A stretch of 64,000 nucleotides of DNA from Hafnia paralvei ATCC 29927 (GTDB lineage Bacteria > Pseudomonadota > Gammaproteobacteria > Enterobacterales > Enterobacteriaceae): contig NZ_LXET01000020.1 of NCBI RefSeq assembly GCF_001655005.1, positions 1 through 64,000 of the forward strand. The letters run 5' to 3'. The notes beneath the pieces were generated by a model that searched no databases, was not told the origin of the DNA, and was given only the letters and a program-made list of their open reading frames with translations. Positions within the stretch are counted from its first letter, which is position 1. Every line of letters starts with the position of its first letter. Position numbers and translations under genes: made by a program. Shown here piece after piece: positions 1 through 8,030 of the stretch.

Positions 1-2130
1 CTCTGGCTGTTACCATTAACGGTGGCGGTGACTTTACTGATACCGGCGGTGATGTTGGTCAGCGTGGTGGTGGCTAAGCCATTTTCATCGGTGTTGGCTG
101 ACGCGGTGGTGATCGTCGCGCCGTTATTCGCGGCGAAGGCGACTGTCACATTAGGCACCACGTTGCCGTTAGCATCGGTCACCTTGGCCTGAACGGCGTT
201 GGTTGCGGTGCCGTTGGCTTTGGCGTTGTCAGTCGTGACCGTCAAATTGCCACTGATAATGGTTGCTGTCCCGTCATCAGCCTTAAAGGTGGTGTCGACG
301 GTTTGGCTATGGCTATTAATGGTGGCGGTGACCTTGGCTATCCCTGTTTGGATATTGGTCAACGTGGTGCTCGCTAAGCCATCAGAACCCGTTGTCACTG
401 ACGCGTTGACGATCGTTGCACCATTATCTGCGGTGAAACTGACGACTGCATTAGGGACTAAGTTGCCGTTGGCATCGGTGACTTTAGCTTGAACCGCGTT
501 GGTTGCATGGCCATCTGCCTTAGCGTTATCAGAAGTCACAACGAGGTTAGCTTTGGTGATGGTTGCCGTTGAGCCATCTGCTACAAAGTTAGTGTCTACT
601 TGCTGACTATGACTGTTAACGGTTGCCGTAACCTGAGTCGTACCGGATTGCGTGTTGGTTAATGTGGTGCTGGCAAGTCCTTGTGGGTTGGTTGTGACAG
701 ACTCAGTGGTCACTGTCGCGCCGTGGTTAGCGCTGAAGGTGACGGTAGCATTCGGTACTACGTTGCCATTGGCATCGGTAACCTTGGCTTGAACTGCGTT
801 AGTATCGCTCCCATTGGCTGTGGCATCGTTTTGTGTGACCTGTAAATCACCTTTGACGATCGTTGCCGTTGAGCCATCAGGTGTGAAGTTAGTATTCACA
901 TTCTGGCTGGTGCCGTTAATAGCCGCAACGACGTTGGTGACCCCTGATGTGGTATTACTCAGCGTTGTCGTAGCAAGGCCACTTTCGTTAGTGATCGCTG
1001 ACGCTGTAGTGACGGTTGCACCATTATTGGCGCTAAAGCTTACAGCCACATTCGGCACCACGTTACCGTTCGCATCCGTGACTTTAGCTTGGACAGCATT
1101 GGTTGCAGTGCCGTTGGCTAATGCGTTATCAGCAGTGACCTTCAGATTTCCTGCAACGATGGCCGCGGTTCCATTATCAGCAACAAATATTGCGTCTTTG
1201 CTGGCTGAACGGCCGCTGACGGTGGCGGTGACCTTATATTTGCCTGCAGTGGTACTCGTCACCGTTGCTGTTGCTTTGCCATCTGTACCCGTGGTGCCGA
1301 TAACGGTGGTAATCGTGGCACCTGTTGCAACAATAAAGTTAACGCTGGCGTTGGGGACGAGGTTGCCGTTGGCATCGGTTACAATAGCTTCAACTGCATC
1401 GGTATCAACACCGTCAGCTAGAGCGCCATTGGGGTTGATATTCAGATTGCTATCAATGATGGTTGCTGTTGAACTATCGGGAATGAAGCGCGTGTTGGTC
1501 TGAGCGCTGTTTCCTGATTCCTGAATTCGAGCGGTAACGGTGTAGGTATCCGCCTTGAGGCTTGTCACTTTGGCGGTTGCAAGGCCGTCATCGCCGGTCA
1601 CACCTTTGACGGTGATAATTTTGGCACCGTTGCTGACGGTAAAATGAACCGTGACATCGGAGACCGTGTTCGCGTTGGCGTCGGTAACTTTTGCTGTGAC
1701 TAGGTTAGTATCCGTTCCGTTTGCGACGGCATCCTGCGTTGCGGTGAGATCGCCCTGGGTAATGGTAGATGTCGATTTATCTGCAACGAAGGTAACAACC
1801 TGAGTTTTAGAACTCCCGTTGATGCGTGCCGTGATTGTGCTATCACCAATCGTTGTATTGGTCACTAACAGAATGGCCTGACCTTCGGCATCAGTCATCA
1901 CCGTTGAACCATTGACGATAGTTGCACCGTTTGTGGCGCTTAAATCAACCTGTGAATTGGCGAGTGGGTTGCCATTGATATCTTTTACGGTCACTTGCAG
2001 TTTGTTTGAGCTTTGCCCATCGGCGAGTGCCTTGTTTTTGATGATATCCAGCGCGCTGATTTGTGCTGTAGCGGCATCAGCAATAAAGTCAACCTGACCT
2101 GATTTATAGTTACCGTTGTTCATTGTGGCA
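1..2130 (-). repeat. Tandem 300-bp (100-residue) bacterial Ig-like (Big_1) repeats within the adhesin gene
   Basis: A recurring block encoding roughly NAVQAKVTDANGN lies near 163, 463, 763, 1063, 1363, 1669 and 1969. The period is therefore 300, 300, 300, 300, 306 and 300 bp. A second landmark (encoding KVTATVNG) recurs near 9, 310, 610, 911 and 1210. Units furthest from the beta-domain, at low coordinates, are most alike; those at 1669 and 1969 are more diverged. The array continues beyond the left edge, so the copy number is unknown. Confidence 0.9.
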
Positions 2131-3956
2131 GTAACCACACCTTGCTTAGCCAGTTTACTACGAACGTAAACCGTGGCTTTACCCCGGCTATCGGTGTTAA
2201 CCGTCAGCGTCTGGCTGTTGGTGTCGCCATCTTTAAATAACGTTGCTGCCGATCGACCATCTTCGCCTTTCATATTATCAATATCAAACTTGATAGGCTG
2301 TGCCGTCATCGGCTGGCTATGTTCATCAAGCACTGAGGCTGTCACGGTGAAATAGTCAGCGTCGTTAGCCGGTACTGAGCCTGATGGCGTGATCGTTAAA
2401 TCGCTGATGATATTTTTAGAAGGTTCAACTTTAATTGTCGTCGCTGCGGTATTGGAGTTATTACCGTTGTTGTCGACGCCAACCGCTTTAATGACGTATT
2501 CCTGCGCGGCGTTAGCGCGTTTGGTGTACACGTATGGCGGCAAAGTGACTTCTAACTGGGTGAGCGACAGCTCGCGGAATGTACCACCGTTAGCGAGAAA
2601 TTCCGCAGAAGCCGTCCACTCGACGTCCTTCAGACCATACTTGGCTTTAGATACGGTGAGCGGTAGCGTTATGGTTTCTGCGGCTTTGGCGGTGACCGTA
2701 TTTGGCAATGAGATTCGCAGCAGATCCTGCTTACGGTATTGCATCACGATTTCATAGTTACGATCGACAAATTCGTACATGCTGCCCATTAGGCTACGCA
2801 ATGCATCAACCGAGTCGGCGCTGATCTGTCGAGCCCATGGCACACCAAACCGATAATTAACGTCGATCCCAATGCGACTGTCATCTTTATCACCCACGGA
2901 GTGCTCACCTTTCAGGGTAACCAGTGGGATTGGCGTATAGTTTAAGCCGAAGGTCAGTGCTTTTGGATTATCCTTTAAGTCGTCAGGATGTGTGCCGGTG
3001 CCCAGATCGATACCTTTACCAAAATACTGTTCATATTTAAGGTTGGCGCCTAATTGAGGATATGACGGTAAATAAGCCTCAGCACGCAGGTCAAACCCAT
3101 TGGCAGGGCGTTCATCATAGTCTTTCATTGCAGACAGGCGGGACTGATGCCAGTCGGTTAGGCCGTAGTAGCCATTCACCGCCAGTTTTAGATAGTCCGT
3201 CCAAGCTTCACCACCGACGCCTAAACGCGCATTTTTGCCCGTATAGTCATAATCGTAAAAGGTGTTGATTCCATACATCCAGTCGCCAATATATTGGCGA
3301 TAGCCCATACCAACGTTGGCCGTATTTCTATCTTCATTGCTATGCAAGCCGAGCTGCGTGAAGAGTAAACTATCTGTGTTCCCAATAATGGGGAGTAACA
3401 AGTCCCCAGAAATTTTTTGATCAGAGCCCGCGCTGAAACGTGCAGTACCTTTCTGATTCAACCAGTCATTAATCTGTTGGTTAATTAATCCTTCGCCAAT
3501 GCTTTTTGCATAATTAATAGATGCATTGGTAACATTATCACTCGATAAAATTTGTCCTGCCTGCATCGCGTTACCAGTGAGATCTGGCGCTGGTTCGTTT
3601 GCTGACGAAGATGAAATAGACTCGCTACCAAGGGAAGGCAAATTAGGCGTTGAAGTCTCGGGAGATGGCGTAGGGAGAGCCATCTCTGGGTTAAGATAAG
3701 ATTGGAACTCAGGTGTTGAGATTAATGTGGGGGCCTGCTGCTTTTTTGGGGGCAATAAAGGTGAAGATGGCTGGCTCGCTGTAGGAGCACTCCCGTCAAC
3801 TACCGATTGCATCCCCAAAATAGTCTCTTCCATATTGCGATATTCATTAGCTCTGGCGACAGAACTGGCTGAAATTAACAATGGTGTAAGAGCTTGAATA
3901 ATGATTATCCCCCACGAGGTAATTTTCATACCTCTTGGTGAAATTATTTTTCTCAT
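1..3956 (-). CDS. Inverse autotransporter adhesin (invasin/intimin family), partial: C-terminus beyond the left edge
   Basis: The reading frame is open from an ATG at 3956 to the window edge, about 1318 codons with no stop. A hydrophobic export signal (about residues 10-36, ending SSVARA) is followed by a Pro/Ser-rich linker. An intimin/invasin-type outer-membrane beta-domain covers roughly residues 130-400, with family-like blocks such as SARFSAGSDQKISGD-type, VGMGYRQY, NTFYDYDYTG, GANLKYEQYFG and VDRNYEIVMQYRK. A diverged Ig-like domain and then tandem Big_1 domains follow. In this family the beta-barrel anchors in the outer membrane and the Ig-like stalk is surface-exposed to mediate adhesion. 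The ATG at 3956 has no strong ribosome site; an in-frame ATG at 3929 (MKITSW) is an alternative. Big_1 repetition makes long members prone to recombination. The family is certain; the ligand and full length are unknown. Confidence 0.9.
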   Translation of the reverse strand, partial: MRKIISPRGMKITSWGIIIIQALTPLLISASSVARANEYRNMEETILGMQSVVDGSAPTASQPSSPLLPPKKQQAPTLISTPEFQSYLNPEMALPTPSPETSTPNLPSLGSESISSSSANEPAPDLTGNAMQAGQILSSDNVTNASINYAKSIGEGLINQQINDWLNQKGTARFSAGSDQKISGDLLLPIIGNTDSLLFTQLGLHSNEDRNTANVGMGYRQYIGDWMYGINTFYDYDYTGKNARLGVGGEAWTDYLKLAVNGYYGLTDWHQSRLSAMKDYDERPANGFDLRAEAYLPSYPQLGANLKYEQYFGKGIDLGTGTHPDDLKDNPKALTFGLNYTPIPLVTLKGEHSVGDKDDSRIGIDVNYRFGVPWARQISADSVDALRSLMGSMYEFVDRNYEIVMQYRKQDLLRISLPNTVTAKAAETITLPLTVSKAKYGLKDVEWTASAEFLANGGTFRELSLTQLEVTLPPYVYTKRANAAQEYVIKAVGVDNNGNNSNTAATTIKVEPSKNIISDLTITPSGSVPANDADYFTVTASVLDEHSQPMTAQPIKFDIDNMKGEDGRSAATLFKDGDTNSQTLTVNTDSRGKATVYVRSKLAKQGVVTATMNNGNYKSGQVDFIADAATAQISALDIIKNKALADGQSSNKLQVTVKDINGNPLANSQVDLSATNGATIVNGSTVMTDAEGQAILLVTNTTIGDSTITARINGSSKTQVVTFVADKSTSTITQGDLTATQDAVANGTDTNLVTAKVTDANANTVSDVTVHFTVSNGAKIITVKGVTGDDGLATAKVTSLKADTYTVTARIQESGNSAQTNTRFIPDSSTATIIDSNLNINPNGALADGVDTDAVEAIVTDANGNLVPNASVNFIVATGATITTVIGTTGTDGKATATVTSTTAGKYKVTATVSGRSASKDAIFVADNGTAAIVAGNLKVTADNALANGTATNAVQAKVTDANGNVVPNVAVSFSANNGATVTTASAITNESGLATTTLSNTTSGVTNVVAAINGTSQNVNTNFTPDGSTATIVKGDLQVTQNDATANGSDTNAVQAKVTDANGNVVPNATVTFSANHGATVTTESVTTNPQGLASTTLTNTQSGTTQVTATVNSHSQQVDTNFVADGSTATITKANLVVTSDNAKADGHATNAVQAKVTDANGNLVPNAVVSFTADNGATIVNASVTTGSDGLASTTLTNIQTGIAKVTATINSHSQTVDTTFKADDGTATIISGNLTVTTDNAKANGTATNAVQAKVTDANGNVVPNVTVAFAANNGATITTASANTDENGLATTTLTNITAGISKVTATVNGNSQ

Positions 3957-3992
3957 AACGAATACCAATGTAAAATATTATGAAGCACACAA

Positions 3993-4022
3993 AGAGCCCA
4001 TCTTCATAAAAGAAGGGGCTCT
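3993..4022 (-). terminator. Hairpin between lipoprotein gene and adhesin gene
   Basis: AGAGCCC (3993-3999) and CTTC (4002-4005) pair with GAAG (4012-4015) and GGGCTCT (4016-4022), leaving an AT bulge and a six-base loop. On the minus strand it is followed by TTTGTG, so the U-tract is weak. It sits 26 bp after the lipoprotein stop and 37 bp before the adhesin start. It could end the lipoprotein transcript or attenuate read-through into the adhesin. Confidence 0.5.
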
Positions 4023-4047
4023 GGCTTGAAATAGCTTAAATGTGTAA

Positions 4048-4506
4048 TTAAATGCTAGAGAGCTCTTTTATTTTATCTTTTACTACTGAATATCCGGTGT
4101 ATTGAACTTTTGAACACAAGGTGTCTAATTTCATTTCAAGCATCATGGTGTAAACTTGTTTTGCATCGTTATCCATAATGTTTTTGTTTACATTCAAAAA
4201 ACGGTATCCCTTGCCAATATCGCCATAATCTTTAGTGTATTTCTGATATTGATTAGACTGTACTTCTCTTAAGAAATTAAAGTGGTCAACACAGATGTTG
4301 TTTGTTGAAGCCAGCGTTATACCTGTCAGTGTTGCAGTTCGTTTTGCAATATAGTTATCTGCAGGGGTACTAGTATTTTTATATCCAGTAGTTGCTGCAG
4401 CCGTTGTATGGTTGTTGCCCTGAGGCTTCTTTGCTGGCTGGGATGAGCATGCCGCCAGCAGACAGATTGATCCCAAGATCAAAAACTTTGATGAACCCAT
4501 GTTCAT
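4048..4506 (-). CDS. Small predicted lipoprotein of unknown function
   Basis: The 152-residue protein has a lipoprotein signal: a hydrophobic stretch ending in the lipobox L-A-A-C with the lipidated Cys at residue 20, followed by Ser-Ser-Gln. After a low-complexity Thr/Ala/Asn linker (about residues 28-55) there is a mostly helical, Lys/Tyr/Asn-rich domain with two cysteines. The start at 4506 is supported by AAGGAG nine bases upstream; the ATG two codons later is less well spaced. It lies between the adhesin gene downstream and a LuxR-like regulator upstream on the same strand, which suggests a surface-module accessory. I do not recognise the family. Confidence 0.75.
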   Translation of the reverse strand: MNMGSSKFLILGSICLLAACSSQPAKKPQGNNHTTAAATTGYKNTSTPADNYIAKRTATLTGITLASTNNICVDHFNFLREVQSNQYQKYTKDYGDIGKGYRFLNVNKNIMDNDAKQVYTMMLEMKLDTLCSKVQYTGYSVVKDKIKELSSI

Positions 4507-4564
4507 ATAAACTAGCTCCTTAATTACATCATGAAAAAATCATTATTAAATGTGCCTGTATGGG

Positions 4565-5242
4565 CTACGGCTGAGTTAACTGCGTTGTTATTCTTGCTTG
4601 ACCTTTAGCCAAAACCTTTCCGGCTACAAAAGACAGTAGCGGTGCTCTTGGCGAATAGTCAGTTAAACGGGAGTCAAAATAGGACGGTGGAAAACGTGAC
4701 CTAAGAAAATAAAATAAAAAATTAATGTTTTTAACATTAAAATAAGAAACCAATCCCCCGGTGTAGCGATAAAGCGTTTTATGTGAGATCTTCAATGTTC
4801 TGGCGATAAGGCTAAATGTCCACCCTTTATTGACCATAAGAATGATGGCCATTTTCATTGCCCCGAGTTTTTTGACACAAATCAGATCATTAAATTCCTT
4901 AATGAAATAATAGGTCAGGTTTGATCTAAGCAACGTCGTGATATCTCGAGGCCATAGAGAGAGTTTTTCGTTAATATCGATGTGAGGAAGTCGTTCCAAT
5001 ACCATAGACATATCTCCCCCTGCACAGATAAGAATCACGGAGGCGCGATTGGCATAGGCATTTTTTAGCAAAGTGCCAAAGTCTGACATCAGCTTCAAAC
5101 TATCAACGTCAATAAAAATAGCATTTCCTACAAAGCTTTTGGGATCTAGCTCACTAAGTATAGAAAGCAAGCCTAATTTCAGGTATTCATTATCTGTGAT
5201 GATTGAAACTTTTCTGTTTCGTTTTTCATTATTGATGAGCAT
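4565..5242 (-). CDS. LuxR-type helix-turn-helix regulator, probably controlling the adjacent surface genes
   Basis: The 225-residue protein has an N-terminal part of response-regulator-like alpha/beta character (VSIITDNEYLKLGLLSIL, VILICAGG) without a convincing phospho-acceptor aspartate pattern. A C-terminal helix-turn-helix at about residues 130-180 follows (WTFSLIARTLKISHKTLYRY), resembling the GerE/LuxR DNA-binding fold. A basic, polar tail of about 30 residues extends past the HTH. Such regulators often sit beside fimbrial or adhesin genes. The gene is on the same strand as, and upstream of, the lipoprotein and adhesin genes. Control of those genes is inference from position. Confidence 0.7.
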   Translation of the reverse strand: MLINNEKRNRKVSIITDNEYLKLGLLSILSELDPKSFVGNAIFIDVDSLKLMSDFGTLLKNAYANRASVILICAGGDMSMVLERLPHIDINEKLSLWPRDITTLLRSNLTYYFIKEFNDLICVKKLGAMKMAIILMVNKGWTFSLIARTLKISHKTLYRYTGGLVSYFNVKNINFLFYFLRSRFPPSYFDSRLTDYSPRAPLLSFVAGKVLAKGQARITTQLTQP

Positions 5243-6129
5243 TTTATATTCTTATCCAAAATCAAACGTTGAACCTATATAGGTTGGCGATAGAAATAAC
5301 CTTGTATCAGCTCTATATCTACGGGCCTGAATCTGATTTTTACTCATGGCTGCATCCGCTATAGATGAAATTTCAACCCAAATAGAGTCATGCTGACATT
5401 TCTCTTTAACGCACTAGACATCAAAATTATTATTAGCTTGCTATCTTTATCGGCGCTGTAAATATGGCTTAGCCTGATGCCTTAATACTGAAAGACAGCA
5501 TTAACTTGCCGTTGCTTGACTGCTTTTTTATTAGGAAGTCAGAAACGACACAGTTACTGTTGTTTGTCATAGGCGGCGATTTTCTTGAATAAAGTATACT
5601 GGCGACATAGATATGATTGATATTTATAACTGTAAACTTTAAATTTATAGCTTAATGAACTGACAATATTTTATTTTTTGGCGTTATATTTCATTATTAT
5701 AAGTGTGGGATTGGTGATTTCTATTTGTGGAAGTCATGTTTTGTCAGTCATGGAGACCGTTATAAAGGAGGGAATGGTGATAAAAATAGCGCTGATTGGT
5801 GTTCAAACATGGAGACGGTGGATGTGTTACCTGCATTGCTTTGGGGATAGGGGAGAGATTGGGCGAAGTTGATAAGAACAATGCAATGGGTCGTTGTTAA
5901 TAAAGTGTTGCTGTTGGAAGAATGATTGTACATGAGGGAGGGAGTTACGATCTGAACGTGAGGGCGGGGCTAAAGATGAATACATAGCTTTATATCTTTA
6001 TTTGCGCGTGATTCTTTGAGGACTTTCTACCGAAAGTACACGCATTTGTCATGAATCAACGTAGGTTACGCGGTGGGGTTTTGGCGCTGACGAGATGATG
6101 GGTGATTCAAAGGGGGATAAAATTCAGAA
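5243..6129. other. AT-rich intergenic region, no convincing gene
   Basis: This 887-bp stretch lies between the LuxR-like gene and the 3' end of argW. Apart from the palindrome at 5272-5285 I see no credible coding region: the longest open frame (5678-5872, TTG start) has no ribosome site and no recognisable features. No integrase remnant or repeated tRNA 3' end was found by eye. Confidence 0.6.
5272..5285. promoter_or_regulatory. 14-bp perfect palindrome upstream of the LuxR-like gene
   Basis: AACCTATATAGGTT is a perfect palindrome 30 bp upstream of the regulator start at 5242. The place and symmetry fit an operator, possibly autoregulatory. There is no direct evidence of binding. Confidence 0.35.
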
Positions 6130-6204
6130 TGGTGTCCCCTGCAGGAATCGAACCTGCAACTAGCCCTTAGGAGGGGCTCGTTATATCCATTTAACTAAGA
6201 GGAC
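6130..6204 (-). tRNA. argW: tRNA-Arg (anticodon CCT)
   Basis: Read on the minus strand, the 75-nt sequence folds as a cloverleaf. The acceptor stem GTCCTCT pairs with AGGGGAC, the anticodon loop carries CTCCTAA with anticodon CCT, the T-loop is GGTTCGATTCC, and CCA is genomically encoded at 6132-6130. It differs from the E. coli argW sequence I remember at very few positions. In E. coli this tRNA is a phage integration site. Here the adhesin module lies beyond its 3' end, but no integrase is seen within the window. Confidence 0.97.
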
Positions 6205-6214
6205 AACGGCGGCT

Positions 6215-6220
6215 ATTATA
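6215..6220 (-). promoter_or_regulatory. -10 element and GC-rich discriminator for argW
   Basis: On the minus strand a perfect TATAAT is followed by a G/C-rich discriminator (AGCCGCC) ten bases before the mature tRNA, typical of stringently controlled stable-RNA promoters. No good -35 hexamer lies 17 bp upstream. Confidence 0.6.
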
Positions 6221-6498
6221 CGCATTTTTATCAATAGGATAAGAACTAATCTTGCTGATTGCTCGTTTTATCGGCGTTAATGTTTATTTGCTGGGAAAAC
6301 ATACCGATTTTGCGGGTGTGCAGACCAAAGTATCTACCGACACGCCGTGTCTGTCGTGATTACGTCGTCTTAAGAAGATGTGCGTAACTTTTGACCTAGG
6401 GTAAAGAAAAGTGAGCCACTATTATTCATAATGCCCTGTTAAATAACAAAAAAATCATTAGATTAATTTATAGAACGTTGACGTGAGTTAGGTGGCCT

Positions 6499-7950
6499 AT
6501 GGATAGCGCTATATCATTCTTACATACCGCTTTGTGTAGCAGTGCCCAAATTGAGAAGTCAATGCAGGCGTGTATTCATGCCATTCCGGAGGATTTTAGC
6601 TGTGATGGTATTTTTCTGAATTATTACCGACACGATATTCGTAGTATACAGTTTATTGCATTGTCTTCTCATAAAGCGGCGCGGCTTAAGCGTGATTTGA
6701 TTCCAATACCCGAGTATATTGCCGAGCAGTTTGAGAAAAATCAGAATATTGAAATCCAACTCATTAATGATCTAAAACAGGATTTATTAACTGAATATGT
6801 CATAGGAAGGGGATTTAGAAATATTAAGTCAATCATTCTTATGAGGATGTCGTTAGATGGTATTCGTTTAGGGGCCGTTGGTTTTTTTAGCTATCAGCCT
6901 CAAGCTTATGCTACTGAGCATGTGGCCTTGATTGAGGCTGTTCGTGGTGAGTTTTCGCTACTTTCATTTATTACTCTTTTGCAGCATAACCTTTTAGAGC
7001 CACGAGCTAAATATTCAGTTGCTCCCACTTGCATGCCTTCAACGTTTTCACATAGCGATGAGCGGTTCATCGTTAGTCCAAACAATGTCGAATTATCGAA
7101 GTTTTATTCATCATTGAAAATACTGGCATGTAGTCAATCACCCATTTTGATTTTTGGAGAACATGGCGTAGGGAAAAAAAGTATTGCTTCATACATACGT
7201 GAAGTCGCCGATGAAAAAGGGGTCTATGGTATTCTAGATGTGAGAAATCATCAATTAATCTATATATCATCAACCGATAACACAAAAGAATGCATCGATA
7301 TTGATTGGGAAGATATGCCAGACATTAAGTATTTTTTGCCATTGCATGGTGGAACCTTACTGGTCTATGAATTATTTTCTCTGCCGAAGCGTTGGCAAAT
7401 GATGGTGTTGGAGTTGATGAGTCGTTATCCCGGGGTTTGTCATGTTAAGACCATCTCTATTCAAACTGAGCGATACAGCGAAGCATTACATCATAATTAT
7501 TTATCCAGCCAGTATCATCACCATATTCTCTGTTTAGAGATCACCCTTCCTCCTTTACGATATCGACATCAAGACATCCCGTTACTGCTAACGCACTACC
7601 TGTCATTGAAGCTAACTCACCACGGTGCAAATAAAATTCCGATATTTAGTCCAGAAACGAAAAAAATGCTATGGGACTATCAATGGCCTGGAAATATTAG
7701 CGAGCTAATTCATGTGATTGAGAATTCAAGCATCTCATTTCCCAGTGGGGAGCTGATATGCGATTTACCTAAAATAAAAGCGCAGGGGGGGCTTTTACCT
7801 CTAGAGGATGCGATGCGTGAGCATATTATAAAGGCGCTACGCCAAGCCAATGGGAAAATATCAGGTAAAAATGGCGCGGCGCAGATCCTAGGGATTAATA
7901 GTAATACGCTGTATAGCAAGATAAAAAAGCTAAGGATCTCAGCTCGATAA
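6499..7950 (+). CDS. Degenerate NtrC/FhlA-family (sigma54-activator-like) transcriptional regulator
   Basis: The 483-residue protein has the layout of a bacterial enhancer-binding protein: an N-terminal GAF-like sensor (about 1-165), an AAA+ domain (about 195-430) and a Fis-type HTH at the C-terminus (about 445-480; NGAAQILGINSNTLYSKIKKL, very like FhlA). Walker A is G-E-H-G-V-G-K-K at 220-227. The GAFTGA loop that contacts sigma54 is absent. The Walker B equivalent reads GGTLLVYE, with Tyr290 in place of the Asp. LPPLR-x-R-x-x-D-I-P and WPGN-x-x-E-L are kept. As in TyrR, loss of GAFTGA predicts no direct sigma54 activation. The gene is convergent with the respiratory operon at 8031-13381, its likely target by position. 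The start at 6499 is supported by a weak upstream GTTAGGTGG. Confidence 0.8.
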   Translation: MDSAISFLHTALCSSAQIEKSMQACIHAIPEDFSCDGIFLNYYRHDIRSIQFIALSSHKAARLKRDLIPIPEYIAEQFEKNQNIEIQLINDLKQDLLTEYVIGRGFRNIKSIILMRMSLDGIRLGAVGFFSYQPQAYATEHVALIEAVRGEFSLLSFITLLQHNLLEPRAKYSVAPTCMPSTFSHSDERFIVSPNNVELSKFYSSLKILACSQSPILIFGEHGVGKKSIASYIREVADEKGVYGILDVRNHQLIYISSTDNTKECIDIDWEDMPDIKYFLPLHGGTLLVYELFSLPKRWQMMVLELMSRYPGVCHVKTISIQTERYSEALHHNYLSSQYHHHILCLEITLPPLRYRHQDIPLLLTHYLSLKLTHHGANKIPIFSPETKKMLWDYQWPGNISELIHVIENSSISFPSGELICDLPKIKAQGGLLPLEDAMREHIIKALRQANGKISGKNGAAQILGINSNTLYSKIKKLRISAR

Positions 7951-7970
7951 AACTAATTTGAGGGAAATAA

Positions 7971-8001
7971 AAAGTCAAAGAGCGAACTCTTTGACTTTTT
8001 T
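7971..8001. terminator. Bidirectional terminator between convergent regulator and respiratory operon
   Basis: A 12-bp perfect stem (7971-7982 with 7987-7998) encloses a four-base CGAA loop. It is flanked by A-runs on the left and T-runs on the right, so it can work for both converging transcripts. Confidence 0.9.
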
Positions 8002-8030
8002 AATGCTTAAAATCAGCACTGCTGTTTGGG

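Noticed and set aside
199..1503. Long valine/alanine-rich plus-strand open frames across the first 1.5 kb
   Set aside because: They are antisense to the Ig-like repeats of the adhesin gene, repeat with the same 300-bp period and have no ribosome sites.
5678..5872. 64-residue plus-strand open frame between the LuxR-like gene and argW
   Set aside because: TTG start, no ribosome site, no recognisable domain, AT-rich surroundings.
1..6204. Genomic island integrated at argW
   Set aside because: Position fits, but no integrase, no direct repeat of the tRNA 3' end and no second boundary are visible in the window; kept only as a possibility in the adhesin finding.
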